From Alligator mississippiensis (taxonomy: Eukaryota > Chordata > Crocodylia > Alligatoridae), in NCBI RefSeq assembly GCF_030867095.1, contig NC_081837.1, positions 16,634,501-16,698,500 of the forward strand: 64,000 nt of DNA. Reading direction: 5' to 3'. The notes beneath the pieces are model-generated. The model did no database searches and was not told where the DNA came from. It saw only the letters and a program-made list of their open reading frames with translations. Positions 11,361 to 23,330 of the stretch are shown here, one piece after another; within the stretch, counting starts at the first letter, position 1, and each line of letters opens with the position of its first letter. Position numbers and translations under genes: made by a program.

Positions 11361-12104
11361 GCTGGGATTGAGAGACAGCACTTCTGCTTTCACCACAAGG
11401 CTGTGGGCAAGCTGCTGAAGGAGGCCAAATGATTAGAGATCATGAGGATTGTGCAGAGCTGCCTGCTTCCACTTATACATGGGAAATGAGGGGCAAAGCT
11501 CCCGGAGGACCATGCTTAATAGACCCATTTTATAGGGTCAGCCCAGACCCCCACTTCAATGGCATCCAGCTGGGCAAAACTGCTGCATAGCATGTCCCAG
11601 GCATCCCAGACCCACTGGGGTTGTATTGATCAATGCTCTTGAACTAGGGTTTTTCCTGCAAACAGCAGAGAAAGCTACAGGGAAGCTTCATTTCCCTCTG
11701 TCGAACCCACACGCATGTACCATGGTGCAGGTAGGAAACAAAGCCCCCTGCTTCTTCTATTTCGTATGCTGCAAACGCTGTCGCTGAAGAGGCGGCTCCC
11801 CCTCGAACCCACATCATAACAAATGTGGAGTGGAGCGACAGCAGCCTGTTTGTGCGGGCGGCTGCCACTGCAACAAACAATGCAATTACCTCAAGGTGCT
11901 AGAAGAGCACACACCAACCACAGAGTGCGCCGCGGGGTCTTCCTGGAGGCGACCGCTCTCCTTGGGACAAGCCCAGCCAGCAGGGCAGACAGCATGCTTT
12001 GCAGGCCTTTTGCTAATTGCTGTGGGCTGCAATCAAAGTTATGAGCCATTTTTACCTCCGTTGAGTTGCTTAGTAAATCTTACGGCTATTCAGCGGTCCT
12101 AAGG
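11361..12104. other. No gene recognised
   Basis: No recognisable exon. The phrase TCGAACCCACA occurs twice, at about 11701 and 11804, and may mark a small unclassified repeat. Confidence 0.45.
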
Positions 12105-13186
12105 AAGCTAAAAAGTTCAAGTTGGATGAATGGACTGTAAGGTGGATAGAAAGCTAGCTGGGTTGTTGGGCTCAGAGGGTAGTAATCAATGGTTTGATGT
12201 CTAGTTGGCAGTTGGTATCAAGTGGAGTGCCCCAGGGGTTGGTCCCGGGGCCAGTTTTGTTCGATATCTTCATCAACGACCTGAAAGGTAGGATGGAGTA
12301 CACCTTCAGCAAGTTTGCAGATCGCAGCAAGCAGTGGAGAGTAGTAGATACAGTAGAGGGTGGGGCTAGGATTGGGAGAGACCTCAACAAATTGGAGGAT
12401 TGGACCAAAAGAAATCTCATGAGGTTGAATAAGGACAAGTGCAAAGTCCTGCAGTTAGGACAGAACAATCCCATGCACCACGGTGTACAGGCTAGGTGCT
12501 AACTGGCTGGGCAGCAGCTCTGCAGAAAAGGACCTGGGGGTTACAGTGGACAATAAGCTGAATATGAGCCAGCAGTGTGCCCTTGCTGCCAAGAAGGCTA
12601 ATGGCATATGGGGCCGCATTAATAGAAGCATTGCCAGGAGATCAAGGGAAGTGATTATTCCCCTTTATTTGGCACTGATGAGGACACATCTGGAGTACTG
12701 TGACCATTTTTGGACCCCCGACTCCAGAAAGGATGTAGATGAATTGCATGCTACAGCAGAGGAAAGGAAAATAGTTCAGGGGCTGGGGCACATGACTTCT
12801 GAGGAGAGGCACATGACTTCTGAGGAGAGGCTGAGGGCACTGGGCTTATATAGTCTGGAGAAGAAAAAACTGAGGGGGGATTTAATAGCAGCTTTCAAAA
12901 ACATGAAAGGTAGTTAAAACAGAACAAGAAGCAGTGGTCTCAAGTTGCAGCAAGGAACATTTAGGTTAGGTATTAGGAAAAACTCTCTCAGTAGGAGGGT
13001 AGTAAAGCATTGAAAAAGGCTACTCAGAGAGGTGGTGGAACCTCCATCCTTGGAGGTTTTTAAGACCTGGCTAGACACAATGCTGGCTGGGATGATCTAG
13101 CTGGGAATGGTCCTGCCTTGAGCAGGTTGGATTAGATGACTTCCTGAGGTCTTTTCCAACTAATTTTCTATGATTCTATGATTTCC
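12105..13186 (+). mobile_element. Older CR1 LINE fragment
   Basis: A 5'-truncated CR1 with diverged reverse-transcriptase coding sequence in two frames (12194-12502 and 12483-12917). Motifs are SSGVPQGLVPGPVLF, FINDLKGRMEYTFSKFAD, NKDKCKVLQLG, EKDLGVTVDNKLNMSQQC and EVIIPLYLAL. Position 12330 has FADRSK where the active family has FADDTK, so a catalytic aspartate is lost. A tandem 21-base duplication (CACATGACTTCTGAGGAGAGG) lies at about 12789-12830. The end is the CTATGATTCTATGAT tail. Divergence from copies 1 and 2 marks it as a different, older subfamily. Confidence 0.8.
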
Positions 13187-13919
13187 AAGTCGATAAATAA
13201 CTAGTCACATATTGGAAAGAAGGATCTCATCATTAACACCCCAACTGGTCCACTTGTGCCAGCAGCTTCAGCAAGCAATGACTGATCACAGCCAAAAGGT
13301 CCTTTCTTATAGATCTAAGATCTCAGTCTCCCTGGGGATTCCAGCCTCTGGTTCAGCTGAACAGATGCAGACAGCTAGCATCGGCATGTAATCTGTCCTA
13401 ACTCAGCATGTCCAGCTGTGATACAAAGCCAAGGGGTGAGCTGTGCCTTCTGCTGCTTTCCATGGTGATTGCTAGTGCCTCACAGCTTCCACATGCCTCC
13501 TCCCCACAGACACCTAGTCTGTCTCTTGTATTCTGCATGTAGACAGCAAGCTCCTTAGGGCAAGGGCCTTATCTGCAGGGTCTGGCACCACACAGCCTTG
13601 ATCAGGGCCTGGGGTCTGTGGGCACAAATAATATTCAATATTTACAGGAATACTAATAAGCTAAGAACTAAGAAGGTCCCACAGTGCAGTCACAAACATG
13701 AAGGTGATGACGTGCTTCATTACGGTGAGCTTGGGACCGGTCACTGCAAATGGGGTTATAGCAAAGTCAATTGTGCAGGCCCTGAGAATGCTGGACATGG
13801 AGCAAACTCTCATGCATTCAAAATGTTTCCCTCCAACAGATAGCAAGGTTAGCAGGTAAGCAGGTACTGCTTGCCCCATCTTGGCATCTCATGTTTTGTA
13901 CGTGCACCAACACTTGCAG
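13187..13919. other. No gene recognised; possible old retroelement 3' end
   Basis: At about 13548-13640 the phrase CAGCAAGCTCCTTAGGGCAAGGGCC resembles the common 3' end of ancient amniote interspersed repeats, as does the phrase at about 60612. Nothing else is recognisable. Confidence 0.4.
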
Positions 13920-14018
13920 GAAACCCAGAGCATGATAATGGTGATACGCCTATGCAAATCCATTGGTGACCGAGACTGCCTAATGAATTTGTAGGTGGAC
14001 ACAAGATCACCTCTCAGC
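13920..14018 (-). mobile_element. Short inverted CR1 fragment
   Basis: The minus strand reads LLRGDLVSTYKFIRQSR, the C-terminal region of CR1 ORF2 equivalent to LRGDLVAAYKFITGA in copy 1. It directly abuts an opposite-strand CR1 fragment. The same protein segment is present again in the plus fragment, so a single 5'-inverted copy does not explain the pair. Confidence 0.5.
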
Positions 14019-14712
14019 AGCACAGAAGTGGAAAGGGAGCTTGGAGTCATAGTGGACTCCAGGATGAACATGAGTCGTCAGTGTGAGGAAATCATCAGCA
14101 AAGCTGACCGCACTTTATCATGCATCACTGGATGCCTGACAAATAGATCCAAGGAGGTGATACTTCCCCTTCATGCAGCGTCGGTCAGACTGCAGTTGGA
14201 GTACTGCATCCAGTTTTGGGCGCCGTACTTTAAGAAGGATGTAGATAGCCTTGAGAGGGTCAGGAGGAAGGCCACTCATATGGTTAAGGGTTTGCAAGCC
14301 AAGACCTATGAGGAGAGACTGAGGGACCTGGACCTCTTCAGCCTCTGCGAGAGAAGGCTGAGAGGTGACCTTGTGACTGCCTACAAGTTCATTAGGGGAA
14401 CGTAGCACAAAATTGGAGATGCTCTGTTCACCAGGGCACCTCTCCGGGTAACAAGGAACAATGGTCACAAACTGACGGACAGCAGATTTAGGCTAGACAT
14501 CAGGAAAAACTTCATGATAAGGGTAGCCAAAATTTGGAGTGGACTTCCAAGGGAGGTGGTGCTCTCCCCTACCTTGGGGGTCTTAAGAGAAGGCTGGATG
14601 GGCATCTGGCTGGGGTCATCTGACCCCAGCACTCTTCCCTGCCCAGGCAGGGGGTCGGACTTGATGATCTGTTGAGGTCCCTTCTGACCCTAGCATCTAT
14701 GAGTCCATGAAT
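14019..14712 (+). mobile_element. CR1 LINE 3' fragment
   Basis: Encodes the end of ORF2 (EVERELGVIVDSRMNMSRQC, EVILPLHAASVRLQLEYC, LRDLDLFSLCERRLRGDL). An early stop at 14403-14405 and frame damage before the last segment follow. It ends with GGGGGTCGGACTTGATGATC and a CTAGCATCTATGAGTCCATGA tail. Confidence 0.8.
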
Positions 14713-17700
14713 TTCAATGAAGGTGAGGCTTGACCCCCACCTGCTGCCTTACCTCCACCCCCACCCCCCACCTTGTCCCTCTCAGAGTTCAAGTTAAAGC
14801 CAATCAGGGTCATCTTTCCCTGCCAAATCTGTGTCTGACCCCATTCACTGCTGCCTACCATTGCTAACACAACCATTCTTCTTGCATCCTAAACTAGCCT
14901 GTGTAGTACAAACTTACTGCATAGCTTCCTTCTTCCAGTTCTGTGACTTTAGGCTACAAACACCTTGAGACAGGACTCCAATAACTACCAGTACCATAAC
15001 GGTACATCCCATACACGTTAGTCAGTGCTAGGATTTAAACCCAGCTCTTCCAAGCTAGAAGCACAACAGTCTAATGTCTGAGTTGTCAAGTCCTACTGGT
15101 GGACAGCTGTCACCAACTCAGCTAGCATCTCTATGGATTAGTCACTAGGAGACATGTCCCACATACAGCCCTGGGCGATCTTTGGAGAATTCAGTCCACT
15201 CGGGCTTACATTGGGCTCTTGGGTGCCATCACAGAGCCATTTAAGCAAGGCTTTCTGTTACTATTTTAAAGGCCCACCCACCTTGTAGCTGAGCCTGGGC
15301 TCAGCCAACTCCAGTGCCTGAATTCTTCTTGTCCCAGCCCAGACACAAGCTCCAGGTGAGAAGCTGCGTTTCGACAGCTTCCTGTCTCCGTAGCAAGGCT
15401 GGACAAATCCATGACAGAGGGGTTGCAGCTCCAGTGCCTTTGGGAGCTAAGGGCAGTCTCCATGATTTTTCCATCTCCCTCTGTAACTGAGCAATTATCT
15501 CCAGTCATTTTTCTGTGCAGGCCCAGTAATAGAGCCCAGGAGCTCTTTGCTCATGCCAGGCATGAGCAGAATAGCAATGAACAGCAGGCAGGCCCGGCTG
15601 TCTGGCTCCTTGGGCTGCTGCACATGACTCAAGCCCAGTAGAAGGAATGTGGAGACTGCAAGTTGGAGCTGTTTCTTTCCTTTCTCAGGGCAGGGTCTTC
15701 CCTCTCCCAGACAGGAGCCTGTGATTTCAATGGGTGCAACTGCAGTTGGTTTTGCATGAGATACGGTGGCCAGACTGGGCTGGCAGCACAGCCCTCTGCT
15801 CTTCATGTCTTTAATCCCTGAATAAATGATTTTGGCAGGTGTTCCTAAGAAATGAGGTTTGGGGATGGGGTGTGGCCCAATGTATAGAAATTCACATGTC
15901 ATTAACATTTCTATGCAGAGAAGTGTCCTTTCCACCACCAGAATGAACCGTGAGGATGGATTTGATCTGCTGGATCACACCTCATGTCCCAACCTCCCCA
16001 GAGAAGACACACTCTTATTCAGCCATTGTCCCTGCCCACTCTCATACCCTGAGAGGCTCCTTACCTGCACAGCAATCCAGTCCTACTCCTAGCCTGCCCT
16101 GCCCTGGCAGGGAGATCCACTGAGCTACAACTAAGGGTCCTTCTTTCTTTCCCAGGCCCCCCTCAGGGATCTCTGGGTGCACTGGGTGCCATTTACTTCA
16201 TGCTGCTCCTGTGGAGAGGTCACTGAGAGTGGTGTGGGAGCTTGAGCTGCTTGTTTTCCCAGCCCCTGAGGCAGAGACTATTGTGGTCTCTCAGCTGGGA
16301 GCTGGAATAAGCACTTTAGCTTGGGGCAGCCGCAGCCCTCCTGCAGCATTACGTGACTTTGCTGCTCTGTCTCCATGCCCTGGTCTGCACCCTGGTCACC
16401 CTGTGAGTCCCACTGTGGGATGCATTCACTGGAGAGCATCTCTTCTCTTTCCAAGTGAGCAGTGATCTCAGGGAAGAGAGACCCTTGGAGCAGCCAGGTC
16501 AGGGACACAGGCATCTCTTTCCAGAGGGGGAGCACTGACCTGCTTCTATATGCCCGAGCACTGCAGGAGTACTCTATCACAGCAGAAGTATAAAGAGTTA
16601 ACAGCGAGCCGGATGATGGCAATCAAGACTATATAGCACTATCCTTGGGTGTTGTAGGCCATATAAAACTCATCATGTGCTTCCAGTGACTTCTCCCTGC
16701 TGCTGTTTACCTGCACTTAGAAGTTAGAGAGCTCTGACTGCTCCAGCTGTTCACTTTGGCTGTTTAGAGACAAGAATTCCCACTGCCCATGGTTGGGAGC
16801 AGCTCAGCTTTTTTCCTGGTGCTCCTAAGAGGAGGTACTCTGCAGCCAGGGACAAAAGATCTTTGTCCCCCTTCTACAAACAGAAAACAAGAGTGCATAT
16901 AGATTTGCCCCACATTGCAATGTTAGGACTGGAAGCCAGGAGGCCACTCTCTCTCTAGCAGTACTCATTAAAATCCAGCTAGGGCTGGCCTATGGTTTTA
17001 GACAGGGAGTTCCATGGATCACATCCTGCTTTCCTGTGCATTGCTGCTCTTCCCCCACCAGCTCTGATGTGCTTCACTGTGGGCGGCTCGGCATGTGAGC
17101 TTGGCTTAGGAGTGGGTGGGCTGGAGAGAGAGCAAGAATGAGAACAGGATTGCCAAACAAGCAGATGCAACTGCAACTGGAGAGGGGCGAAGGGGGGAAA
17201 AGAACAGTGTGTACCTGCATGTGCTCACATAGCACAGGACAGCGGTTCCAGTGTACAGGCTGACTGTATCCATTAATATTGCTGCTGCAGTTCCCCTCTA
17301 TCCAAAGAGGAGCTGAGAGTGGGAAGGGCATTTTTTGCACCACCTTGGCATTGGGCTGCCTGGAGGGCTAACATAGTTCTTGGTATAAGTGACAGCAGCA
17401 GTGGGAGAGCTGCTCCTGGGATGCCTGTGCCCAGAATCTCATGTGTGACTAATGCCCCTCCTGTCTTTGCTCTGGCCACCACTCAGGCTCGTGACAAGGA
17501 CAGCATGGGGTAGTTCTATTTGTAGATTCGGGCAGAATTTAGTGATAATGTCTGGTCAGGGAGAAGGTGGTGATGAGCTGGGGAAAGGAAGGACCCAGAA
17601 GTGCCAGAAAGTACATGAGTGCTACTGAACATCATGGAGCCTGCTGTCTGTCCCCTGGAGGCGTAGACTGTGTCTTGGGGCCAAACTCCAAGGGGACCTG

Positions 17701-17900
17701 TCAGGTGCTGAATGCCACTGACCTAGACAGAGACATCAAAACTTGTACTCACCGTGGATGTGGCATGTGCCCTGCAGCCCCTGGGGAGTTGGGGGCTTAA
17801 TGGCTGTCAACCTTGTGGGAATGGTCTCCCTGACTGACTGGCACAGCCAGAAGAGGCCCAGGGAGCAGAGGAGTGCCAGATGTCCTGCTATTCCTCTGGG
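14713..17900. other. No gene recognised
   Basis: About 3.2 kb without a recognisable exon or clear repeat boundary. A MIR-like phrase (CTAGGATTTAAACCCAGCTC) lies at about 15030. Open frames on both strands lack domains and splice context. Confidence 0.45.
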
Positions 17901-17929
17901 TCAAGTACAGGAGCCAGATCTGCAAACTG

Positions 17930-19078
17930 GTGACAGGAATAGAATCCAAAACAGCCTGTTTTGCAAAGTATTTTGCAGGGTACCTGCTGTGACAATGGTG
18001 GGTGTACACAATGACCAGCTTGAGCCCATGGACCAGGGAATCACTGTGGTTCTACAAAATCCTGGAACATTTCCAAAACAAGTATGAGCTGCACAATGAC
18101 GGTCCAGTGACCCTGACAAACCACCATAAGATGCAGGAAGTGGTAAGGGCAAGAGGCATTGCATCAACCTACTATCTGGTGACAGCTGTCAGGCCATGTG
18201 GGAGCAAATCTTCCACCTGCAGAAGGAGCACAGAGACTTGAACTGGCAGGTAGCCCCCTGGGCACTCCCCATGCAGGCAAGGACGAACAGTGCAGGGCAG
18301 AGAGGCACATCAAACTGCCCCAGACAAACCTGCCAGTGTAAAGTGGAAACTACTGACCACCTCCTCTGGTATTGCCCATATGTCAAGGAAGTATATGGAG
18401 GAAAGTAATCTTACTCCTCATGATGGTGACAGGGGCTGAGACCCTGAACAGAGTGCAGTACTGGTCAGTCATATAGCCAAGCAGCAGAAGACCCTGACAT
18501 CCCACTTTGACAGGTTATCTCCTGCTTCAGAAACACTCTGTGGAAGACCAGGAACCTGCTCATGTACAGGCACACAAGCCTCTTGGATGAGGACTGTGTC
18601 AAAATGGGACTGCATGAGATGCAGGGATGCTACAGGAAATTGGTAGAAGATGCCAGGGAGGAGATGGCAGAGATCATATGGAAAAGAAGAGATCAGCACA
18701 AACTGCTCAGAGGTGGGACAACCAGAGAGCATGATGACAATGACAAGGACGATAACAACAATGATGATGACCGAGATGACCACAACAATGATGATTATAG
18801 CAATGAGTGAAAGGAGTGAGAAATCAGAAGAGGGGAGGAGGGAGGATGAGAAGGAGATATGGAGGCAGCCCTTTGCATGATTGCAATGGCTAAAAGTGAA
18901 GGTGACAGGCATGCAGGCATGAAGGAGCACGAATGTGCGCTACAGTCATTGCAATGATGGTGTAACAGTAAAGGTGTGTGTTGGACTGTCAAGTAAACCA
19001 TATTGGTCATGAGACAGATTTCTACAGGTATAGGGGGGTGTGTGTGTGTATGTAAAATATTTTTGCAAAAAAAAAAAA
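17930..19078 (+). mobile_element. LINE C-terminal fragment, probably L1/Tx1 group (copy B)
   Basis: A diverged relative of the 10.1-11.35 kb element. It carries SLWFYKILEHFQNKYEL and NHHKMQEVVRARG, then in another frame MWEQIFHLQKEHRDLNWQV, the knuckle NCPRQTCQCKVETTDHLLWYCP, and finally RNLLMYRHTSLLDEDCVKMG. It ends in a highly acidic Asp/Asn tail encoded by a GATGACAAT-like repeat (18721-18810). It ends with a T-rich stretch and an A12 run at about 19065-19078. Several frame changes separate the pieces. Confidence 0.55.
18721..18810 (+). repeat. Degenerate GAT/GAC/AAC trinucleotide tract
   Basis: A triplet-rich tract in frame with the LINE ORF end, giving runs such as DDNDKDDNNNDDDRDD. Copy A has a shorter acidic tail at the same place, so an acidic C-terminus was probably present in the parent element and expanded here. 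Confidence 0.6.
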
Positions 19079-19759
19079 TGCTAGAAGAGGCCCAGGTGGA
19101 AGAGAGAGCTGGGCCTGCATGCCCCCAGGGTTGACTTGGTGATGTCTGGGTGGTGTGACTGCAGCAGTTTCACAGGGCATGTTCCAGGAGGACCCTGTAT
19201 GCAGAGCCATGACTGGTCAGTGCCAACATGGGGTGGTGTGTCTGGGTGGTCATAAATGGGTCTTACGGGCTCCTCTGATCTCAGGCTCCAGCTCCAGGTT
19301 TCATTTTGCAGATGGCTCTGAAGGGTTCCAAAGTCCACCAGTCACAGAGAGGACACAGCTCTGCTTTTGCTAACACCACACTACCTGCTCATAGGATTGT
19401 CCCCTTTTTTCCAAATGAATCCCAGAAATGTAAGCTTTTCTAGGGCAGAAAAAAAATGGGAGCAATTTGCTTGGCTTGCGTCTCGCTACATGGAACTGAG
19501 CCAGTAAGCCAGGGTAAAAGCTGGCTGAAAGTGGCCTCTGCTGGTCAGAGTTAGCCTGCCTTTTGCTCTGTCTTCTGTCCTCTGCAACCAGATATGTAGA
19601 TACCCAGCAACCTCCAGTGCATCCTCTGTGCTAAACTCGGCGCTAGTCCTGCACCAACCCTTCTGAATACTCTGGCCTGCCTGTGTGGGGTTTGCCCACT
19701 AGGAATTTTGCTTGGAATGAAGCCAGAAACTCAGCAAAAAACTCAGCTCATTCCACCCA
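19079..19759. other. No gene recognised
   Basis: No recognisable exon or repeat between the copy B poly-A and the start of the next CR1. Confidence 0.45.
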
Positions 19760-22700
19760 GTTTTTATTCTTCTCCGGCGGACTTTAAACTAGGCTCATTG
19801 GGGGAAGGGGAGGATGAGGTTGGAGGGAGCCTCGGAACACCAGTCCAAGTGTCGCCCACATGAACTGCCCAGCCAAGACTGACGATGAGCACAAGAAATA
19901 CCCAGGCAAGAGACGGGGGCCGGGATAGTCCTGGGATTAGGGGGCCTGTGCATACACCTTCAGGAGGCCTTAAATGCCTCTACACTAATACTCGTAGTAT
20001 GGGGAACGAGCAGGAGGAACTTGCCCTCCTGCTAGCTAACACAAACCCAGACATAGTGGGGCTCACTGAAACGTGGTGGGATTCAACCCACGACTGGGCG
20101 GTAAACACCAAGGGCTACAGACTGTACAGGAGGGATAGAACAGGGAGGAAAGGGAGGGGTGTGGTGCTCTACATCAAAAAGCAATAGACATCCTCAACAA
20201 ACAGCACGGGGTAAGAGGAGGGGCAGACTGCAGTGCTCTGGGTCAGAATACAAGGGGGTCGGGGGGAAAGGGACTTAACGGTGGAGGTCTACTACAGACC
20301 CCCAACCAAGGGGAAGAGCTGGACCGGGAATTCTCAGGTCAGCTCTCGGAAGCAGTTAAGTCAAGGGACGTGGTCATCATGGGTGACCTAAACTATCCGG
20401 ACATTTGCTGGGAAGAGCAGTCAGCCAGATATAACCACTCACGTAGGTTCCTAGCTGAGATACAGGATCTCCACCTAACCCAGGAGGTGCACGGTCCCAC
20501 CAGGGGAAATGCCTTGCTGGACTTGGTCCTGACCACAGGCGATGACCTGGTAAGGGCGCTGCAGGTTCTTGATCACCTGGGCAATAGCGATCGTCGCCTG
20601 CTGGAATTCACCATCCAGCGCAGGGTGTCAAAGGCCTGCAGCAAGGCAGCGGCCCTGGACTTCAGAAGGGCGGATTTCATTGAGCTAAGGAGACTAGTCG
20701 GGGAGGCACTGAGGTCCTGGAGGGGTGGGGAGTTGGGAGTCCAAGAAGAGTAGTCATTCCTGAAGGAGATGATCCTCCAAGCCCAAAGGGTGGCAATCCC
20801 AACACGGATTAAAGAGGGCAAGAGTGCTCAAAAGCCCCCATGGCTCACCAAAAGCATCCAGGAACGTCTCAAAGCTAAAAAGGAGGTGTACACCCAATGG
20901 AAGAGAGGGGCCATCACCAGGGAGGATTATACCTCCATTGCTCAGGATTGTAGGGAGGCTGTTAGGAAGGCCAAGGCAGAGATGGAACTGGGACTAGCAA
21001 CCCAGATCAAGGACAAGAAGTCCTTTTTTAAATACATAGCGGGTAAAAAGAAGGGTCCAGGTAACGTGGGGCCTCTGCAGGACATACTAAGAAATCTGGT
21101 TGTCTCACAGATGACAAAACTAACCTATTTAACCATTTCTTTGCCTCCATTTTTCTGAGCAGGGACCAGGTCATCCCCTACACCAGGATCCCTGATGGTC
21201 CCAGGGGAGGCACAGCCAGGCCCAGGGTCAGAGAGGACCTAGTCAGGGAACTTCTGGAGGGACTAGACGTGTTCAAATCAGCAGGTCCTGATGACCTCAT
21301 AGATTCATAGATGTTAGGGTCGGAAGGGACCTCAATAGATCATCAAGTCCGACCCCCTGCATAGGCAGGAAAGAGTGCTGGGTTTAGATGACCCCATCTA
21401 GATGCCTATCTAACCTCCTCTTGAAGACCCCCAGGGTAGGAGAGAGCACCACCTCCCTTGGGAGCCCGTTCCAGACCTTGGCCACTCGAACTGTGAAGAA
21501 GTTCTTCCTAATGTCCAATCTAAATCTGCTCTCTGCTAGCTTGTGGCCATTGTTTCTTGTAACCCCCAGGGGCGCCTTGGTGAGTAAAGCCTCACCAATT
21601 CGCTTCTGTGCCCCCATGATGAACTTATAGGCAGCCACAAGGTCGCCTCTCAACCTTCTCTTGCGGAGGCTGAAGAGGTCCAGGTGCCCTAGTCTCTCCT
21701 CATAGGGCTTGGCCCACAAGCCCTTAACCATACGAGTGGCCCTTCTCTGGACCCTCTCCAGGTTATCCACATCCCTCTTGAAGTGCAGCGCCCAAAATTG
21801 CACGCAGCACTCCACCCCAGGGTGCTGAGGGAATTAGCAGAGGTTATTGCAGGACCCCTGGCACAGCTTTATGAGCACTTGAGGTGCTCTGGCAAGGTGC
21901 CAGAGGAATGGAAAAGGGCCAATGTGGTCCCCATTTTCAAAAAAAGGGAGGAAGGAGGACCCAGGAAACTATAGGCCTGTTAGTCTTACCTCAGTCTTGG
22001 GGAAGTGCTTTGAGAAAATTTATCCAAGAACACATCTGTGAGGGGTCCAGCAGGGGAGTGTATGCTTAAGGGCAACCAACATGGGTTCATTAGAGGCAGG
22101 TCCTGTCAGACCAACCTGATTGCCTTCTACGACCAGGTCACAAAATCCTTGGACGCAGGTGTCGTGCTGTATGTAGTCTTTCTGGACTTTAGGAAGGCCT
22201 TTGACGCTGCTTCTCACCCCATTCTCATTAAAAAATTAGGAGATTGTGGTGTTGATGCCTACACAGTCAGATGGGTCACTAGTTGGCTGGAGGGCCGCAC
22301 CCAGAGAGTGGTGGTGGATAGGTCTTATTCGACCTGGAGGGATGTGGGCAGTGGGGTCCCCCAGGGCTTGGTCCTTGGATCCGTACTGCTCAACATCTTC
22401 ATCAGCGACTTGGACAAGGGGGAGAAAAGCACCGTGCTCAAATTTGCAGATGACACTAAGATGTGGGGAGAAGTGGGCACGCTAGAAGAGAGGGACAGGC
22501 TGCAAATGGATCTGGACAGGTTACAGGGGTGGGCAGATGAGAATAAGATAGGATTCAGTACTAACAAGTACAGGGTGCTGCACCTGAGGAGGAAGAACCA
22601 GCAGCACACCTACAGGCTGGGGAACTCCCTTCTTGCCAGCAGAGGCAGAAAAGGATCTTGGAGTCATTATAGACTCCAAGATGAACATGGGCCGCCAATG

Positions 22701-23330
22701 GGGGGACGCAGTCAGGAAGGCTAACCGCACCTTGTCATGCATCCACAGATGCATCACAAGCAGGTCCAGGGCGGTGATCCTCCCCCTCTATGCGACACTG
22801 GTCAGGCCACAGTTGGAGTGCTGCATCCAGTTCTGGGCGCCGCACTGCAGGAGGGATGTGGACGGCATGGAGAGGGTCCAGAGGAGGGCCCCTCACATGA
22901 TCGGGGGCAGCAGGGCAGGCCCTATGAGGAGAGGCTACGGGACCTGAACCTGTTCAGCCTCCACAAGAGAAGGCTGAGAGGGGATCTGGTGGCCACCTAC
23001 AAACTTACCAAGGGGGACCAGCAGGCAATGGGAGAGTCCCTGTTCCCCCGAGCACTACTGGGGGTAACAAGGAATAACGGCCATTGTTGACTGAGAGTAG
23101 ATTCAGACTAGACATCAGGAGGCGCTACTTCACAGTCAGGGCGGCTAGGATCTGGAACCAACTCCCAAGGGAAGTGGTGCTCGCTCCTACCCTGGGGGTC
23201 TTCAAAAGGAGGCTGGATAATCACCTTGCCGGGGTCGTTTGACCCCAGCATCCTTTCCTGCCCATGGCAGGGAGTCAGACTTGATGAGATGCTCAGGTCC
23301 CTTTTGACCCTACCAACTATGAAACTATAT
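19760..23330 (+). mobile_element. Longest CR1 LINE copy, interrupted by an inverted CR1
   Basis: The 5' end reaches further upstream than in the other copies, with GGCGGACTTTAAACTAGGCTC at about 19777. ORF2 runs in several frames: endonuclease at 19885-20187 (LKCLYTNTRSMGNEQEELA, LTETWWDSTHDW) and 20370-20753 (VIMGDLNYPDICWEEQS), then 20769-21158. Reverse transcriptase resumes at about 21820 and 22038-22724 (NQHGFIRGRSCQTNL, FLDFRKAFDAA, GVPQGLVLGSVLLNIF, KFADDTKMWGE), then two further overlapping frames. It ends with the CCAACTATGAAACTATA tail. At least five frame breaks or stops make it clearly older than copies 1 and 2. A younger CR1 fragment lies inside it at 21299-21815. Confidence 0.85.
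21299..21815 (-). mobile_element. Young CR1 3' fragment nested in the older CR1
   Basis: Opposite in orientation to its host element. Read on the minus strand it has an uninterrupted 143-codon frame (21815-21384) from CVQFWALHFKRDVDNLERV to FKRRLDRHLDGVI, followed by the 3' end and the ATCTATGAATCTATGA tail. The host sequence …GGTCCTGATGACCTC is cut at 21298 and resumes with CCCCAGGGTGCTGAGGGAAT. I see no convincing target-site duplication, which is usual for CR1. Confidence 0.85.

Noticed and set aside
18469-18930. Minus-strand frame with an Ile/Val-rich stretch resembling a membrane segment
   Set aside because: It is the complement of the GAT/GAC-rich acidic tail of LINE copy B; ATC/GTC triplets give Ile and Val by default.
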